The translations under genes were made by a program, and so were the position numbers. 64,000 nucleotides of DNA, from NCBI RefSeq assembly GCF_003217495.1, contig NZ_QJSW01000001.1, positions 124,001-188,000 of the forward strand, in the 5' to 3' direction. Each line of letters begins with the position of its first letter. Position 1 is the first letter of the stretch. Positions 54,942-63,696 of this stretch are shown piece after piece. Below the pieces are notes generated by a model, which was given only the letters and a program-made list of their open reading frames with translations, did not search any database and had not been told where the DNA came from. Origin of the DNA: Paenibacillus barcinonensis. GTDB taxonomy: Bacteria > Bacillota > Bacilli > Paenibacillales > Paenibacillaceae.

Positions 54942-55937
54942 TCACTTCCCGCTAATTTCCTTAGATATGCTGTCCACCAGCTGATTTTGTACTGCAATGC
55001 GTGCCTGACGCACTGCGTTTTTGATGGCATTGCCATCAGCCGATCCATGGCTTTTCACGACCAGCCCGCTCAAACCGAGCAGCGGGGCACCGCCGTGCTC
55101 CGTGTAATCCAGCTTGCTTTTTAAGCCACGCAGCTCTGGCATCAGCATAGCGGCAGCCAATTTATTTTTAAAAGATGAAGTAAACTTTTCTTTGAGCAGA
55201 CCAAAAATTGCTCCGGCCGCACCTTCCAGTGATTTCAGCAGAATGTTGCCTGCAAATCCATCACATACCAGCACATCGCAAGCTCCCGTAAGCACATCAC
55301 GCGCCTCAACATTGCCGACAAAACGAATCGGCAGCTGCTCCAGCAGCGGATAAGCATGCTTGGTTAGCTCGTTGCCCTTGCCAGCCTCTGTTCCGACATT
55401 GAGCAAGCCCACCCGAGGGGAAGCAATACCCTGCACCTTTTGTCGGTACAAACTGCCCATCAACGCATATTGCGCCAAATGTTCCGGCTTGGCATCCATG
55501 TTCGCACCAAGGTCAAGTGCAAGCACGCCCACATCATCCATCGTTGGAATCATAGGGGCAAGTGCCGGGCGCTCGATGCCTTCCATACGACCTACCACGA
55601 GCAATCCTGCAGTCATTAACGCTCCGGTATTGCCAGCAGAGATCATAGCATCCGCTTCACGCTCTTTGACCATTCGTCCCGCAACGACCATCGAGGAATC
55701 CTTCTTACGTCTCACCGCTCTTACCGGCTCATCCTCCGCACCAATAACTTCGGAAGCATGCCGAACGCTCAAGTTGGCCGGTCTTGCTCCTGACTGACTT
55801 AAAAGAGGTTCAAGCTGGGCTTCATCGCCAACCAGGACGATCTCTGTATCCGTCCATTCCGCAGCGGCAGCAACAGCGCCTTCTACGGTTGACGCAGGGG
55901 CGTTGTCTCCCCCCATCGCATCAATGACGATCCTCAT
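54942..55937 (-). CDS. plsX: Phosphate acyltransferase PlsX
   Basis: PlsX converts acyl-ACP to acyl-phosphate for phospholipid synthesis. MRIVIDAMGGDNAPASTVEGA, ISAGNTGALMTAG, LLNVGTEAGKGNEL and VCDGFAGNILLKSLEG are family blocks. It has 331 residues. Its ATG overlaps the fapR stop by 4 bp, so regulator and enzyme are translationally coupled. Confidence 0.97.
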   Translation of the reverse strand: MRIVIDAMGGDNAPASTVEGAVAAAAEWTDTEIVLVGDEAQLEPLLSQSGARPANLSVRHASEVIGAEDEPVRAVRRKKDSSMVVAGRMVKEREADAMISAGNTGALMTAGLLVVGRMEGIERPALAPMIPTMDDVGVLALDLGANMDAKPEHLAQYALMGSLYRQKVQGIASPRVGLLNVGTEAGKGNELTKHAYPLLEQLPIRFVGNVEARDVLTGACDVLVCDGFAGNILLKSLEGAAGAIFGLLKEKFTSSFKNKLAAAMLMPELRGLKSKLDYTEHGGAPLLGLSGLVVKSHGSADGNAIKNAVRQARIAVQNQLVDSISKEISGK

Positions 55938-56563
55938 TCCAAATGCCCTCCTTCTTTGCTGTCTTCTCCACCTGAATGATAGATAACAAAATTGCCCTGG
56001 AACACCATTTCTTCGCCCACATAAGTGAATACTTCAACCTTGGCTTTACCCTTCTGTCCAGGGATTGATTTCACATAAGCTTTGGCAATGCATTTCTCGC
56101 CTAGACGAACCGAGCGCACGAAACGTATATCAGCTGAAGCCGTTAACGCGATCTCATCATTAATAACGGCTACGGCCAGTGAGTTGGCTTGTGCGAAAAC
56201 GTAGTGCCCACGCGCAATGCCTGTTCTGGAGAACACATGCTCTTCCTTGATCTCAAATAGCGATATGCCGCTCTTGTCCAGCTGCAAATCCACGATATCA
56301 CCGATAATCTCGTGCAGGGGCAAAGAGCGCACCTGATCATACGAGCGCTCTGCCATCAGCTTCATACGTTCCCGAAGCTCAGGTATTCCGAGTTCCAGTC
56401 TATCAAGACGAATCGTCTGAATACTTACCTTTAATTGACGTGTAAGCTCCTGATCGGTCACAAACGGGTTCTCATCTATCATTTTCGTTAATTGCTGTTG
56501 CCTCTGTCTCTTCGGTAATCGCTCGATGCCTGACACCCCCTGCTGTATCATTTCCAAAACCAC
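55934..56563 (-). CDS. fapR: Fatty acid and phospholipid biosynthesis regulator FapR
   Basis: FapR represses lipid genes and is released by malonyl-CoA. An N-terminal helix-turn-helix (FVTDQELTRQLKVSIQTIRLDRLELGIPELRERM) is joined to a hot-dog effector domain (EEHVFSRTGIARGHYVFAQANSLAVAVINDEIALTASADIRF). Starts at GTG 56563 or ATG 56551 are possible; ribosome sites are weak for both. The longest form has 209 residues, about 20 more than B. subtilis FapR at the N-terminus. An operator lies just upstream. Confidence 0.95.
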   Translation of the reverse strand: MVLEMIQQGVSGIERLPKRQRQQQLTKMIDENPFVTDQELTRQLKVSIQTIRLDRLELGIPELRERMKLMAERSYDQVRSLPLHEIIGDIVDLQLDKSGISLFEIKEEHVFSRTGIARGHYVFAQANSLAVAVINDEIALTASADIRFVRSVRLGEKCIAKAYVKSIPGQKGKAKVEVFTYVGEEMVFQGNFVIYHSGGEDSKEGGHLE

Positions 56564-56673
56564 TCTATGACTCGTTCACCCTTCGAATCCCGCATCTCTA
56601 TACAATTCAATCTCCGATCAACCAGAGCTGTTTCTGACGAAAGTATATGTTTATCTGTATGTAACGTCAAATC

Positions 56674-56717
56674 TTAGAACCTGGTACTAAACTATAGTAT
56701 ATCTCATCCTGTGTCAA
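56674..56717 (-). promoter_or_regulatory. FapR operator overlapping the fapR-plsX-fab operon promoter
   Basis: TTAGAACCTGGTACTAA (56674-56690) is a near-perfect match to the FapR inverted repeat (TTAGTACC..GGTACTAA). Immediately upstream on the minus strand are TTGACA (56717-56712) and -10 candidates TATAGT (spacer 15) or TAGTTT (spacer 17), so bound FapR would cover the start region. The remaining spacer to 56872 shows nothing else. Confidence 0.82.
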
Positions 56718-56872
56718 AAAGAAAGGCTGGTCTCACAAAAACCATATCCCTTCAGCAAAGTGTTCTGTGACCATTTCATTTAACATCGAACGGCCCGCCA
56801 CAATCGGATTTCTGTTCAATTCACACCGAGTCCAACAGCTCCCATACGTGATGTATTCCAACCCTGCAAGCA

Positions 56873-56908
56873 CAAAAAAGCAGCACCTCATCAAAATGAA
56901 GTGCTGCT
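56873..56908 (-). terminator. Intrinsic terminator of yceD-rpmF
   Basis: AGCAGCACCTCAT (56879-56891) pairs with ATGAAGTGCTGCT (56896-56908), 13 bp with one wobble on the minus strand, followed by TTTTTTGTG. It lies 13 bp after the rpmF stop. Confidence 0.93.
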
Positions 56909-56921
56909 CCATGTCTAGCTA

Positions 56922-57095
56922 TTATTGAGAGATGATCTCTCTTGCTTTGTACGTTCCGCACACTTTGCACACGTGGTGAGCAAGCTTCAATTCGCCGCAT
57001 TGTTCACATTTCACCATGCCCGGTACAGCCAATTTAAAGTGAGTGCGACGTTTGTCGCGACGCGTCTTGGACGTTCTCCGTTGAGGTACTGCCAT
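56922..57095 (-). CDS. rpmF: 50S ribosomal protein L32
   Basis: L32 is a small zinc-ribbon protein of the large subunit. [19 protein letters not shown] at the N-terminus and four cysteines C30, C33, C43, C46 (CEQCGE...CKVCG) show the zinc-binding form. ATG 57095 has AAGGAGGTG six bases upstream; 57 residues. It follows yceD by 65 bp. Confidence 0.98.
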   Translation of the reverse strand: MAVPQRRTSKTRRDKRRTHFKLAVPGMVKCEQCGELKLAHHVCKVCGTYKAREIISQ

Positions 57096-57160
57096 TATTC
57101 CCACCTCCTTATCAAAATCAACCTTTGCAGGTAGTTGTTACGTTCGATTTTCAATCATGC

Positions 57161-57667
57161 TCATTTAAAAAAATCCTTGAGTCCTGCAAGCCGCGGATCA
57201 ATAACCTGGTTATCACAACCGCAGTCACCTTCGTTCAGCTCATGGCCACACTTGGGACAAAGTCCCTTACATGTATCGCTGCAGAGCGGCACAAACGGAA
57301 GATCCAGCAGAAAAGCTTCCTCGGCATAACCTTTCAGATCAACGCTATCCTCATCCACATAGAGGGTATCATCATCTTCCGGCAATTGCTCCGGCTGTTT
57401 TCCCTGCTTGAATTGCTCATGAAAATCAATATGAAAATGTTCACTTAGCGGCTTGAGACAACGGGAGCATAACATGTCCGCCCCTACCGTCAGTTTGCCA
57501 TGAACATCCACAACGTTCCCCTCTCTGATCTCTGCAGACAAATCCGCAGTCAGCGGGGTAACGGCTGTGATATCTTGTCGGTTAGAAACCAGATGTTTGA
57601 TATCCCACTGTTCGTTAAGATGCAGGGGGCGATCACTGGTTGCCACTTTGCGAAATGGCATTAACAT
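57161..57667 (-). CDS. yceD: YceD family protein (DUF177)
   Basis: A 168-residue DUF177 protein. The family is nearly always encoded before rpmF and is implicated in 23S rRNA maturation or ribosome assembly; the exact role is unsettled. The conserved part includes CSRCLKPLSEHF and, at the C-terminus, a Cys cluster CSDTCKGLCPKCGHELNEGDCGC, followed by DPRLAGLKDFFK. GGAGTGA precedes the ATG. An in-frame ATG two codons later is also possible. Confidence 0.93.
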   Translation of the reverse strand: MLMPFRKVATSDRPLHLNEQWDIKHLVSNRQDITAVTPLTADLSAEIREGNVVDVHGKLTVGADMLCSRCLKPLSEHFHIDFHEQFKQGKQPEQLPEDDDTLYVDEDSVDLKGYAEEAFLLDLPFVPLCSDTCKGLCPKCGHELNEGDCGCDNQVIDPRLAGLKDFFK

Positions 57668-57831
57668 GTTTCATCACTCCAAACGAAACCAATTTCATAA
57701 ATAGTTGTCCAGACGAATGGCGGCAATATACAGTTCAAGATGATCCTAATATGTGCGTTCATTCCTGACTGTATGTAATCCGGTTTTCAATCGCAGATAG
57801 ATTTATGAAATTGACTTAACAAACAAAAATC

Positions 57832-57861
57832 ATTATACCGATTTCTGAAGAGGTTTGTCAA
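57832..57861 (-). promoter_or_regulatory. Consensus SigA promoter of yceD-rpmF
   Basis: On the minus strand TTGACA (57861-57856), 18 bases, TATAAT (57837-57832). A plus-strand promoter-like pair, TTGACT (57811-57816), 17 bases, TATACC (57834-57839), overlaps the same DNA. Confidence 0.85.
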
Positions 57862-58321
57862 CACTTTTAACTTTACACCCTATCCGAAAACCGATATTGC
57901 TGATGAAGTCATCACATCTAAACTATTATAGACTTCCTGCACCATAACTACAAGTCATGTTTATCATCGACATCTCCAGCAATTTTGCGCCATAAATCCG
58001 TCACGAAGCGTTAACACATGATGCATTCTGTGTCACACAGCTTATCGCGTCTGCCCATGCTGCTGCTTTTGTCTCTTTGTTGTCTATGTCTTGATGTAAT
58101 TTGCTCTAATTCAAGCTCTCCTCTATGATGGAAGAGGCATGGACATGGATCAACCGCTGGCTGGTTCGTCAAGCTGATATGTTGTAATTGAGAACGTACA
58201 TTTTCAAGCTCTTATTATTTGCGCGTCTACATAGAAGTTCAGAATCGCAACGTTATCCGTTTGGGGTCTATTTTCAGAAAAAATAATTTATACACACAAT
58301 AATGGAAAGGAGCATCCGCTT
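57862..58321 (+). other. Long spacer upstream of tmcAL
   Basis: About 460 bp without a gene. It contains the perfect palindrome CTGTGT-C-ACACAG (58028-58040) and a plus-strand promoter candidate TTGCTC (58101-58106), 17 bases, TATGAT (58124-58129), which would give a leader of about 190 nt to the tmcAL ATG. Nothing else was recognised. Confidence 0.4.
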
Positions 58322-59566
58322 ATGAAAGCTGTAGGCGTTATTGTGGAATATAACCCGATGCACAATGGACATGTGCATCATCTGAATGAAGCGCGGCGGC
58401 TTAGCGGAGCAGACGCCGTTGTCGCTGTGATGAGCGGCCCTTTTCTCCAGCGTGGCGAACCCGCCATCGTTGGTAAAAGGGCACGCACCGAGATGGCGCT
58501 GCATTCGGGCGCCGATCTGGTGCTTGAGCTGCCGGTTGCCTACGCAGTTCAACCGGCTGAGTGGTTTGCCTATGGTGCGGTATCGCTGCTGCACCGCACC
58601 GGGGCTGTGGACTCGCTCTGCTTCGGCAGCGAGTCCGGTGACATCGACAGCCTGCAGCGCATTGCGCGCGTGCTGGCTGTTGAGCCCGCAGGGCTGCGCG
58701 AGGATATCGCGCGCCGCCTGCGGGAAGGCGCCAGCTACCCCGCCGCGTACGCTGGCGCGGCGGCAGCGCTGGCGCCAGGCGGCGTCGATGCTGACGACGC
58801 CGCGGCACTGCTGGAGCAGCCCAACAATTCGCTTGGGCTGCACTACCTCATCGCGCTGCAGCGGCTAGGCAGCGCGATCCAGCCCTTGACGGCGGCGCGT
58901 ACCGGTGCCGCCTATCACCAGGCGACGCCCGGCCCGGGGGCGATCGCCAGTGCCACAGCCGTCCGCCGCCTGCTGCTGGCGGACGGCCCTGCCGCCGCCG
59001 CACCATACGTGCCGGCGGCTACTCTTGCCATTCTGCAGCGCGAATGGCAGGAGGGACGCGCTCCCATACACTGGGAGCGTTTTGCACAGCCGCTGCTGCA
59101 CATCGCGGCTACCCGCCGTGCCTGCGAGCTGGAACGCATCGCCGAAGTCACGGAAGGGCTGGAGCATCGGCTCCTTCGTGCACTCGCCCAGCTCAAGGAG
59201 CCTTCCGTCGAAGCTCTCCTGAATGCGCTCAAAACAAAGCGATACACGCGCACCAAGCTGCAGCGCATGCTGGCCCACCTGCTCCTGAATCACACCAAGC
59301 ATGAGTGTGCCCCGGAGCAGCTAGCTGAAGGACCCGGATATTTGCGTGTCCTCGGGTTCACATCAGCGGGACAACACCTGCTCAAAATAATGAAAAAAAC
59401 AGCGGCCTTGCCGATCGTGATAAAGCCCTCAACATTCACACATCATCAGCTGGAACTCGACATTCAGGCGCAGGCCGCTTATGCTCTCGCGTATAAGCAA
59501 GGTCATTCACCTGACATATCACGTGCCATGTACAGTGATTACTACGAGTCGCCAGTACGAATCTAG
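58322..59566 (+). CDS. tmcAL: tRNA(Met) cytidine acetate ligase TmcAL (YlbM)
   Basis: TmcAL forms N4-acetylcytidine at the wobble base of elongator tRNA(Met) from acetate and ATP. The nucleotidyltransferase core has the HxGH motif at 14-17 (NPMHNGHVHHLNEARR), with VMSGPFLQRGEPAIVGKRARTEMAL and LELPVAYAVQPAEWFA following. It has 414 residues, family length. GGAAAGGAG precedes the ATG. Its middle third is very GC-rich and Ala-rich compared with its neighbours, although the frame is intact. Confidence 0.94.
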   Translation: MKAVGVIVEYNPMHNGHVHHLNEARRLSGADAVVAVMSGPFLQRGEPAIVGKRARTEMALHSGADLVLELPVAYAVQPAEWFAYGAVSLLHRTGAVDSLCFGSESGDIDSLQRIARVLAVEPAGLREDIARRLREGASYPAAYAGAAAALAPGGVDADDAAALLEQPNNSLGLHYLIALQRLGSAIQPLTAARTGAAYHQATPGPGAIASATAVRRLLLADGPAAAAPYVPAATLAILQREWQEGRAPIHWERFAQPLLHIAATRRACELERIAEVTEGLEHRLLRALAQLKEPSVEALLNALKTKRYTRTKLQRMLAHLLLNHTKHECAPEQLAEGPGYLRVLGFTSAGQHLLKIMKKTAALPIVIKPSTFTHHQLELDIQAQAAYALAYKQGHSPDISRAMYSDYYESPVRI

Positions 59567-59602
59567 ATGATCTTCCCACCCTCCAGCACATTTCCACCCA
59601 TT

Positions 59603-59655
59603 AAAAAATCCCTTGTTGCGTCAGCTGGACAACGCTGAAGCAACAAGGGATTTAA
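59603..59655. terminator. Bidirectional terminator between tmcAL and ylbL
   Basis: AAATCCCTTGTTGC (59606-59619) pairs perfectly with GCAACAAGGGATTT (59640-59653), with inner stem TCAGC/GCTGA. Two convergent genes end on either side. Confidence 0.92.
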
Positions 59656-59664
59656 TCATTCCGT

Positions 59665-60705
59665 TCAAGAGTTCACGGACAAGGTATTCAGATAATTCAG
59701 AGCATCATCAAGTGTGCTGACAGGCACAAGCTTCATGCTGGTATGAATTTCTTTGGCTTTGGCTTCGGCTTCCTTGTAATTGTCCTTGGGTACGAAAAAT
59801 ATTTCGGCCTTTTTACGGTCAGCGGCTACAATTTTATGCTGCACACCACCAATTGCCCCTACAACACCATCTTTCGTAATCGTGCCTGTTCCCGCAATCC
59901 GATGCCCTTTCGTCAAATCACCCGGCGTCAGCTGATTGTAAATCTCCAGTGTAAACATCAACCCGGCAGAAGGCCCGCCCACCTGGGTGCTTGTAAATGT
60001 AATCTGTTTATTTGCATCTTCAGGCTTGACCTTCTGCACAGCACCGATCATCACTCCGAGTCCCGGTCGGGTTTTTCCCGTCTGACTGTCCTTGACCTCA
60101 ACCAGCGTGATGTCCTTGCTAATCGTCTCACCGCCGCGTTCGAGCTGCATCTCCACCGTATCTCCGGCCTTTTTCCCATTGAGCTGCTCCGCCAGAACTG
60201 TATTATCCGGGGTAGCTGTACCGTTCACACCCAGAATAATGTCACCCGGCTCAATATCCCCATCCGGTTTCGGGTCCTCCGAAAGACCAAATACGAAGAT
60301 ATGCTCCGGCACGATGGAATACGCAACACCAGCTTTCTCATATGCAGCTTCCATCGCAGAGGATTGTGAATCACTCATGAACCACACCTGTTCAGCGGAA
60401 TATTCCGCCTCGCTTTTGCCGCGAAGACGATCTTCCTTTTTATCCACTTGCGCATTTTTATCAAACAACGAGGTTCCTAGCAAAAATAAATTTGCATATG
60501 TCGCCGACACGGTTGTCATCATGAATACGCCTCGTTCATCCCGGTCACCGTGCTTTACGGTAACCATCGGTTTAACTTCATCCGCGCTGCCAGGTGTATA
60601 TATGATATACGGCGTTGGCATATACACGGTAAGATAGACGATCAGAGCCACCGTGATCACATAGATCGAAGCTCTGAAACCGCCCGTTTTGCGGATTCGA
60701 TTCAT
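59665..60705 (-). CDS. ylbL: YlbL/SepM-type membrane PDZ-Lon protease
   Basis: A membrane-anchored serine protease with an N-terminal membrane segment (about 13-33), a PDZ domain (about 110-200, GDIEPGDIILGVNG) and a C-terminal Lon-type proteolytic domain. The Ser-Lys dyad is visible: Ser in VGGPSAGLMFTLEIYN and Lys in GGVQHKIVAADRK. SepM homologues process peptide pheromones in streptococci; in Bacillus YlbL is linked to SOS-related division-inhibitor turnover. The substrate here is unknown. It has 346 residues. Confidence 0.93.
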   Translation of the reverse strand: MNRIRKTGGFRASIYVITVALIVYLTVYMPTPYIIYTPGSADEVKPMVTVKHGDRDERGVFMMTTVSATYANLFLLGTSLFDKNAQVDKKEDRLRGKSEAEYSAEQVWFMSDSQSSAMEAAYEKAGVAYSIVPEHIFVFGLSEDPKPDGDIEPGDIILGVNGTATPDNTVLAEQLNGKKAGDTVEMQLERGGETISKDITLVEVKDSQTGKTRPGLGVMIGAVQKVKPEDANKQITFTSTQVGGPSAGLMFTLEIYNQLTPGDLTKGHRIAGTGTITKDGVVGAIGGVQHKIVAADRKKAEIFFVPKDNYKEAEAKAKEIHTSMKLVPVSTLDDALNYLNTLSVNS

Positions 60706-60952
60706 CCCATGAGCCTCCGTTCCATCTCCCCAAGATATGCTTGCGTGTAACTGTTTAGCTCATCTTATTTTCCTAATTTAATGTGCTTTTCATTCTAACA
60801 CCTTGGCACTCCTGCATACAATGGTACAGGCCGGGCAGGCCGCTGCTTTTTGGCAGTCTGTCTGGTCAAGGCCGAGCCGTTTACGGACGTGCTTCGGCCG
60901 TCCACAATAATGTGAATGCCGCTCAAGGCGCATTTAATAAAGAGGTGAGACC

Positions 60953-62323
60953 ATGGGTGTATCAAGTGAGATTCGAAGCACAGGTGTGTTACGCACCCTG
61001 TTTCTGAGCAGCAGTGCGCTAATACTTGTTATTGCAGTAGTCGCCTCTCCTAAAGAAGCATTTGACGCCTCCATCCAGGGACTCGATATCTGGTGGAAAA
61101 TCGTATTCCCCGCCATGCTGCCCTTCCTGATGTTGTCGCAAATGCTGACTGCCTTTGGCTTCACCCACGCCATCGGAGTGCTGCTGGAGCCCTTGATGAA
61201 GCGTTTGTTCAAATTGCCCGGCAACGCCGGTTTTGCTCTTGCTGTAGGTATGTGTGGAGGGTTCCCTGCCGCCGCTGATGCGGTGTCTCATCTGATTCAG
61301 GATAAGCAAATGACCGCCAGACAGGCGGTTATCGTTGTTGCCACAGCTCACTTTGCAAATCCGATGATGATTCTGCTCGTTATAGGGGCCGCTTTCCTTC
61401 ATCAGCCTGCAGCCGGGTATTTCCTGCTGGCTATACACTGGATTAGCGGCTGGATTGCAGCAGCCGTAGTCGTCCGATTGCAGCCTGCCGCTCGCAAGGA
61501 CAGCCTCAAGTCAGGCTCAACGTCCATTTCGATGTCTACCCCTGCAACAAAATATACCGCTATCCCACCAGCTCAACATCAAGATCAGATAACCGAGAAA
61601 CCGTCATCCTCCTTATCTCAAGCAACCTTTGAACCATCTCAAGCGCCCCATAAGCCAGGTGTATTCACCCGCATGCTGCAGGCCGCCAGAGAAGCACACA
61701 GCCGGGATGCGCGGGGGTTCGGCAAACTGCTCGGTGACACAGTCTCCCATGCCGTACAAACGTTAATGTTAACCGGAGGGTACATTATCGTTTTCGCCGT
61801 ATTCATCCGACTGCTTTCTCTGTATCTGACCCCTGGCATCTCGGCAGCACTGTGGCCCTCTATTCTTGAACTGCACCTGGGTACTTATCATATTAGCAAA
61901 GCCACCTTGGCCCCCTCCATGCTAATGGCCCTTCTGGCAGCAGCGCTCGGCTGGGGTGGAGTGTGCTCTCATTTACAAGTGACATCCATGCTAAGAAACG
62001 CCATGCCCGGACGCCAATCTGTACTGTATTTTGTACTCGTTCGGCTGGCACATGCCCTGACGTCCTTTGGCCTTGCACTCTGGCTATGGAATCCATTCAG
62101 CCAATATTCGACAGAAGCTTGGACTGCATGGCAGAACGGGGCAGCCAGCGAGTCACACCCTGTGCTGTTACAGTGGTTCAAGCATGCTTTTGACACCACC
62201 AGTACAATTCAGATTATCGGAAGCGCCTTCCCTGTCGCAGCCGCAAGCCTCAGCTTGCTTCTAGTCATTATGATTAGTTTATCAGGCATAACCCTGTGGC
62301 TTACCCGCCGCTTTTCTCGCTAA
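60953..62323 (+). CDS. ylbJ: Sporulation integral membrane protein YlbJ
   Basis: YlbJ is a multi-pass membrane protein of the spore-former core set, needed for spore cortex/coat maturation in B. subtilis. About eight hydrophobic segments and Gate-like regions ([36 protein letters not shown]) are seen. A hydrophilic Ser/Thr/Pro-rich insert (about 180-240) divides the two halves and makes the protein (456 residues) longer than I recall for B. subtilis. GAGGTGA precedes the ATG. Its 3' end overlaps coaD by 23 bp. Confidence 0.92.
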   Translation: MGVSSEIRSTGVLRTLFLSSSALILVIAVVASPKEAFDASIQGLDIWWKIVFPAMLPFLMLSQMLTAFGFTHAIGVLLEPLMKRLFKLPGNAGFALAVGMCGGFPAAADAVSHLIQDKQMTARQAVIVVATAHFANPMMILLVIGAAFLHQPAAGYFLLAIHWISGWIAAAVVVRLQPAARKDSLKSGSTSISMSTPATKYTAIPPAQHQDQITEKPSSSLSQATFEPSQAPHKPGVFTRMLQAAREAHSRDARGFGKLLGDTVSHAVQTLMLTGGYIIVFAVFIRLLSLYLTPGISAALWPSILELHLGTYHISKATLAPSMLMALLAAALGWGGVCSHLQVTSMLRNAMPGRQSVLYFVLVRLAHALTSFGLALWLWNPFSQYSTEAWTAWQNGAASESHPVLLQWFKHAFDTTSTIQIIGSAFPVAAASLSLLLVIMISLSGITLWLTRRFSR

Positions 62324-62816
62324 TTTTCTGACGAAGTGCCGCTTCCACCTCAGGGGATACCAGATCGGTTACATCCCCGTGATAATGAGCAATTTCTTTC
62401 ACAATGCTGGAGCTAAGGTAGGAGTATTTCGGATTGGTCATCATAAAAATCGTTTCCGCGTCCGGGTTCAGCTTGCTGTTGGTGGAAGCAAGCATCAGCT
62501 CATACTCAAAATCCGTCACAGAGCGAATGCCGCGAACAATGACCTGAGCTTCCTTTTGCCGCACATAATTGGCCGTCAGATCACGGAAGCTGTCCACCTC
62601 CACATTGGGCAGATCGCTGGTTACCGTTCGAATCAGTTCCTTGCGCTCCTCTACCGTAAAGAGTGGATTTTTGCTCATATTGTTCAATACCGCTACAATG
62701 ACACGGTCAAACTGCTTCGATGCTCTTGCAATAATATCCAGATGCCCCATCGTTACGGGATCAAAGCTGCCTGGATATACAGCAATGCGTTCCTTCCGCT
62801 GAATCATTTCAGTCAT
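62301..62816 (-). CDS. coaD: Phosphopantetheine adenylyltransferase CoaD
   Basis: CoaD converts 4'-phosphopantetheine and ATP to dephospho-CoA. The (T/H)xGH motif is at 22-25 in [34 protein letters not shown] and [19 protein letters not shown] blocks follow. It has 171 residues. The ATG has GAGGAGG six bases upstream and overlaps rsmD by 8 bp. CoA supply fits the nearby fatty acid cluster. Confidence 0.97.
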   Translation of the reverse strand: MTEMIQRKERIAVYPGSFDPVTMGHLDIIARASKQFDRVIVAVLNNMSKNPLFTVEERKELIRTVTSDLPNVEVDSFRDLTANYVRQKEAQVIVRGIRSVTDFEYELMLASTNSKLNPDAETIFMMTNPKYSYLSSSIVKEIAHYHGDVTDLVSPEVEAALRQKISEKSGG

Positions 62817-63417
62817 GAGGAGCCTCCTCTTCTATGCTGCTGTTCTCGTCATCCGCTGAAGCATGTGGCACATATTCATATATGGATACCGCTGTCTCCC
62901 CATATACCGCCTTGCGCGTTTGCTCAAATGGCCCGAACTGCTCAGGATACTCATATTTCGATTCATATTCGAGCACAATGGTTGCATCTGGTACAAGCAG
63001 CTCCAGCTCGTGCATCATGAGCATCAGCTCATGTCCATTTTTCATACGATACGGCGGATCGAGAAACACCAGCTCAAACGCTGTGTTCCGCTTGGCAAGC
63101 GCTTTGAGCGCACGCCCGGCATCGTTACGATATACAGCCGCCTGATCCTCCAGCTTCGTAGCCTTCAGATTTGCACGGATTACCTCAATGCTTTTCGGTT
63201 CAAGATCAACAAAAACAGCCTTGTCCATGCCCCGGCTCAGCGCCTCGATGCCGAGACCCCCACTGCCCGCAAACAGATCCAATGCTGCTCCACCCTCAAA
63301 ATAAGGGCCAATCATACTAAACAACGCTTCCTTCACCTTGTCCGTGGTCGGTCGCGTACCTGTGCCGGGAACAGCCTTCAGCGGCCTGCCCTTCGCACTT
63401 CCAGATACCACTCTCAC
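62809..63417 (-). CDS. rsmD: 16S rRNA (guanine966-N2)-methyltransferase RsmD
   Basis: RsmD methylates G966 of 16S rRNA. N-terminus [18 protein letters not shown] and [19 protein letters not shown] site [19 protein letters not shown]; catalytic [10 protein letters not shown]. The start is GTG with AAAAGGTGA upstream; 202 residues with an acidic C-terminal extension. It pairs with coaD in a two-gene unit. Confidence 0.95.
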   Translation of the reverse strand: MRVVSGSAKGRPLKAVPGTGTRPTTDKVKEALFSMIGPYFEGGAALDLFAGSGGLGIEALSRGMDKAVFVDLEPKSIEVIRANLKATKLEDQAAVYRNDAGRALKALAKRNTAFELVFLDPPYRMKNGHELMLMMHELELLVPDATIVLEYESKYEYPEQFGPFEQTRKAVYGETAVSIYEYVPHASADDENSSIEEEAPHD

Positions 63418-63626
63418 AACTGAGTCACCTTTTCTCTCTATGTAAGTTTATTGATAAAGCTATCGTACCACAATCAGGTTCAGTTTGAAAAATACTGTTG
63501 ACCAATATGTATAAAAAGGAAAGCCTTGGGCATTCTATAATTATCGACATCACAAGTGTCGTAGACAACCGCGGAGAAGACTTACGTTTCCCCATAAGCT
63601 CTTCATCCGGTTTCTCCTCTCCCATG

Positions 63627-63658
63627 AAAAAGAAGCTCTCGAAAGAGGGCTTCTTTTT
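63627..63658. terminator. Terminator hairpin downstream of the GyrI-like gene
   Basis: AAAAAGAAGCTCTC (63627-63640) pairs with GAGGGCTTCTTTTT (63645-63658) around GAAA. A and T runs on both sides make it usable in either direction. It lies 38 bp after the stop of the gene ending at 63697. Confidence 0.85.
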
Positions 63659-63696
63659 GTTGTTGGAATGCTGACTGCTGATCATCTCTTAAAATA

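Noticed and set aside
58401..59304. Several overlapping frames on both strands inside tmcAL.
   Set aside because: They are GC-rich shadows; only the 58322-59566 frame carries the HxGH nucleotidyltransferase motifs.
60815..60822. CATACAAT upstream of ylbJ, like a SigE -10 box.
   Set aside because: The -35 region 14 bases upstream (TCTAACA) does not fit the SigE pattern; ylbJ is plausibly SigE-controlled, but this site alone is not enough.
63425..63685. An 86-codon minus-strand frame between rsmD and the GyrI-like gene.
   Set aside because: It runs through the terminator hairpin at 63627-63658 and shows no family features.
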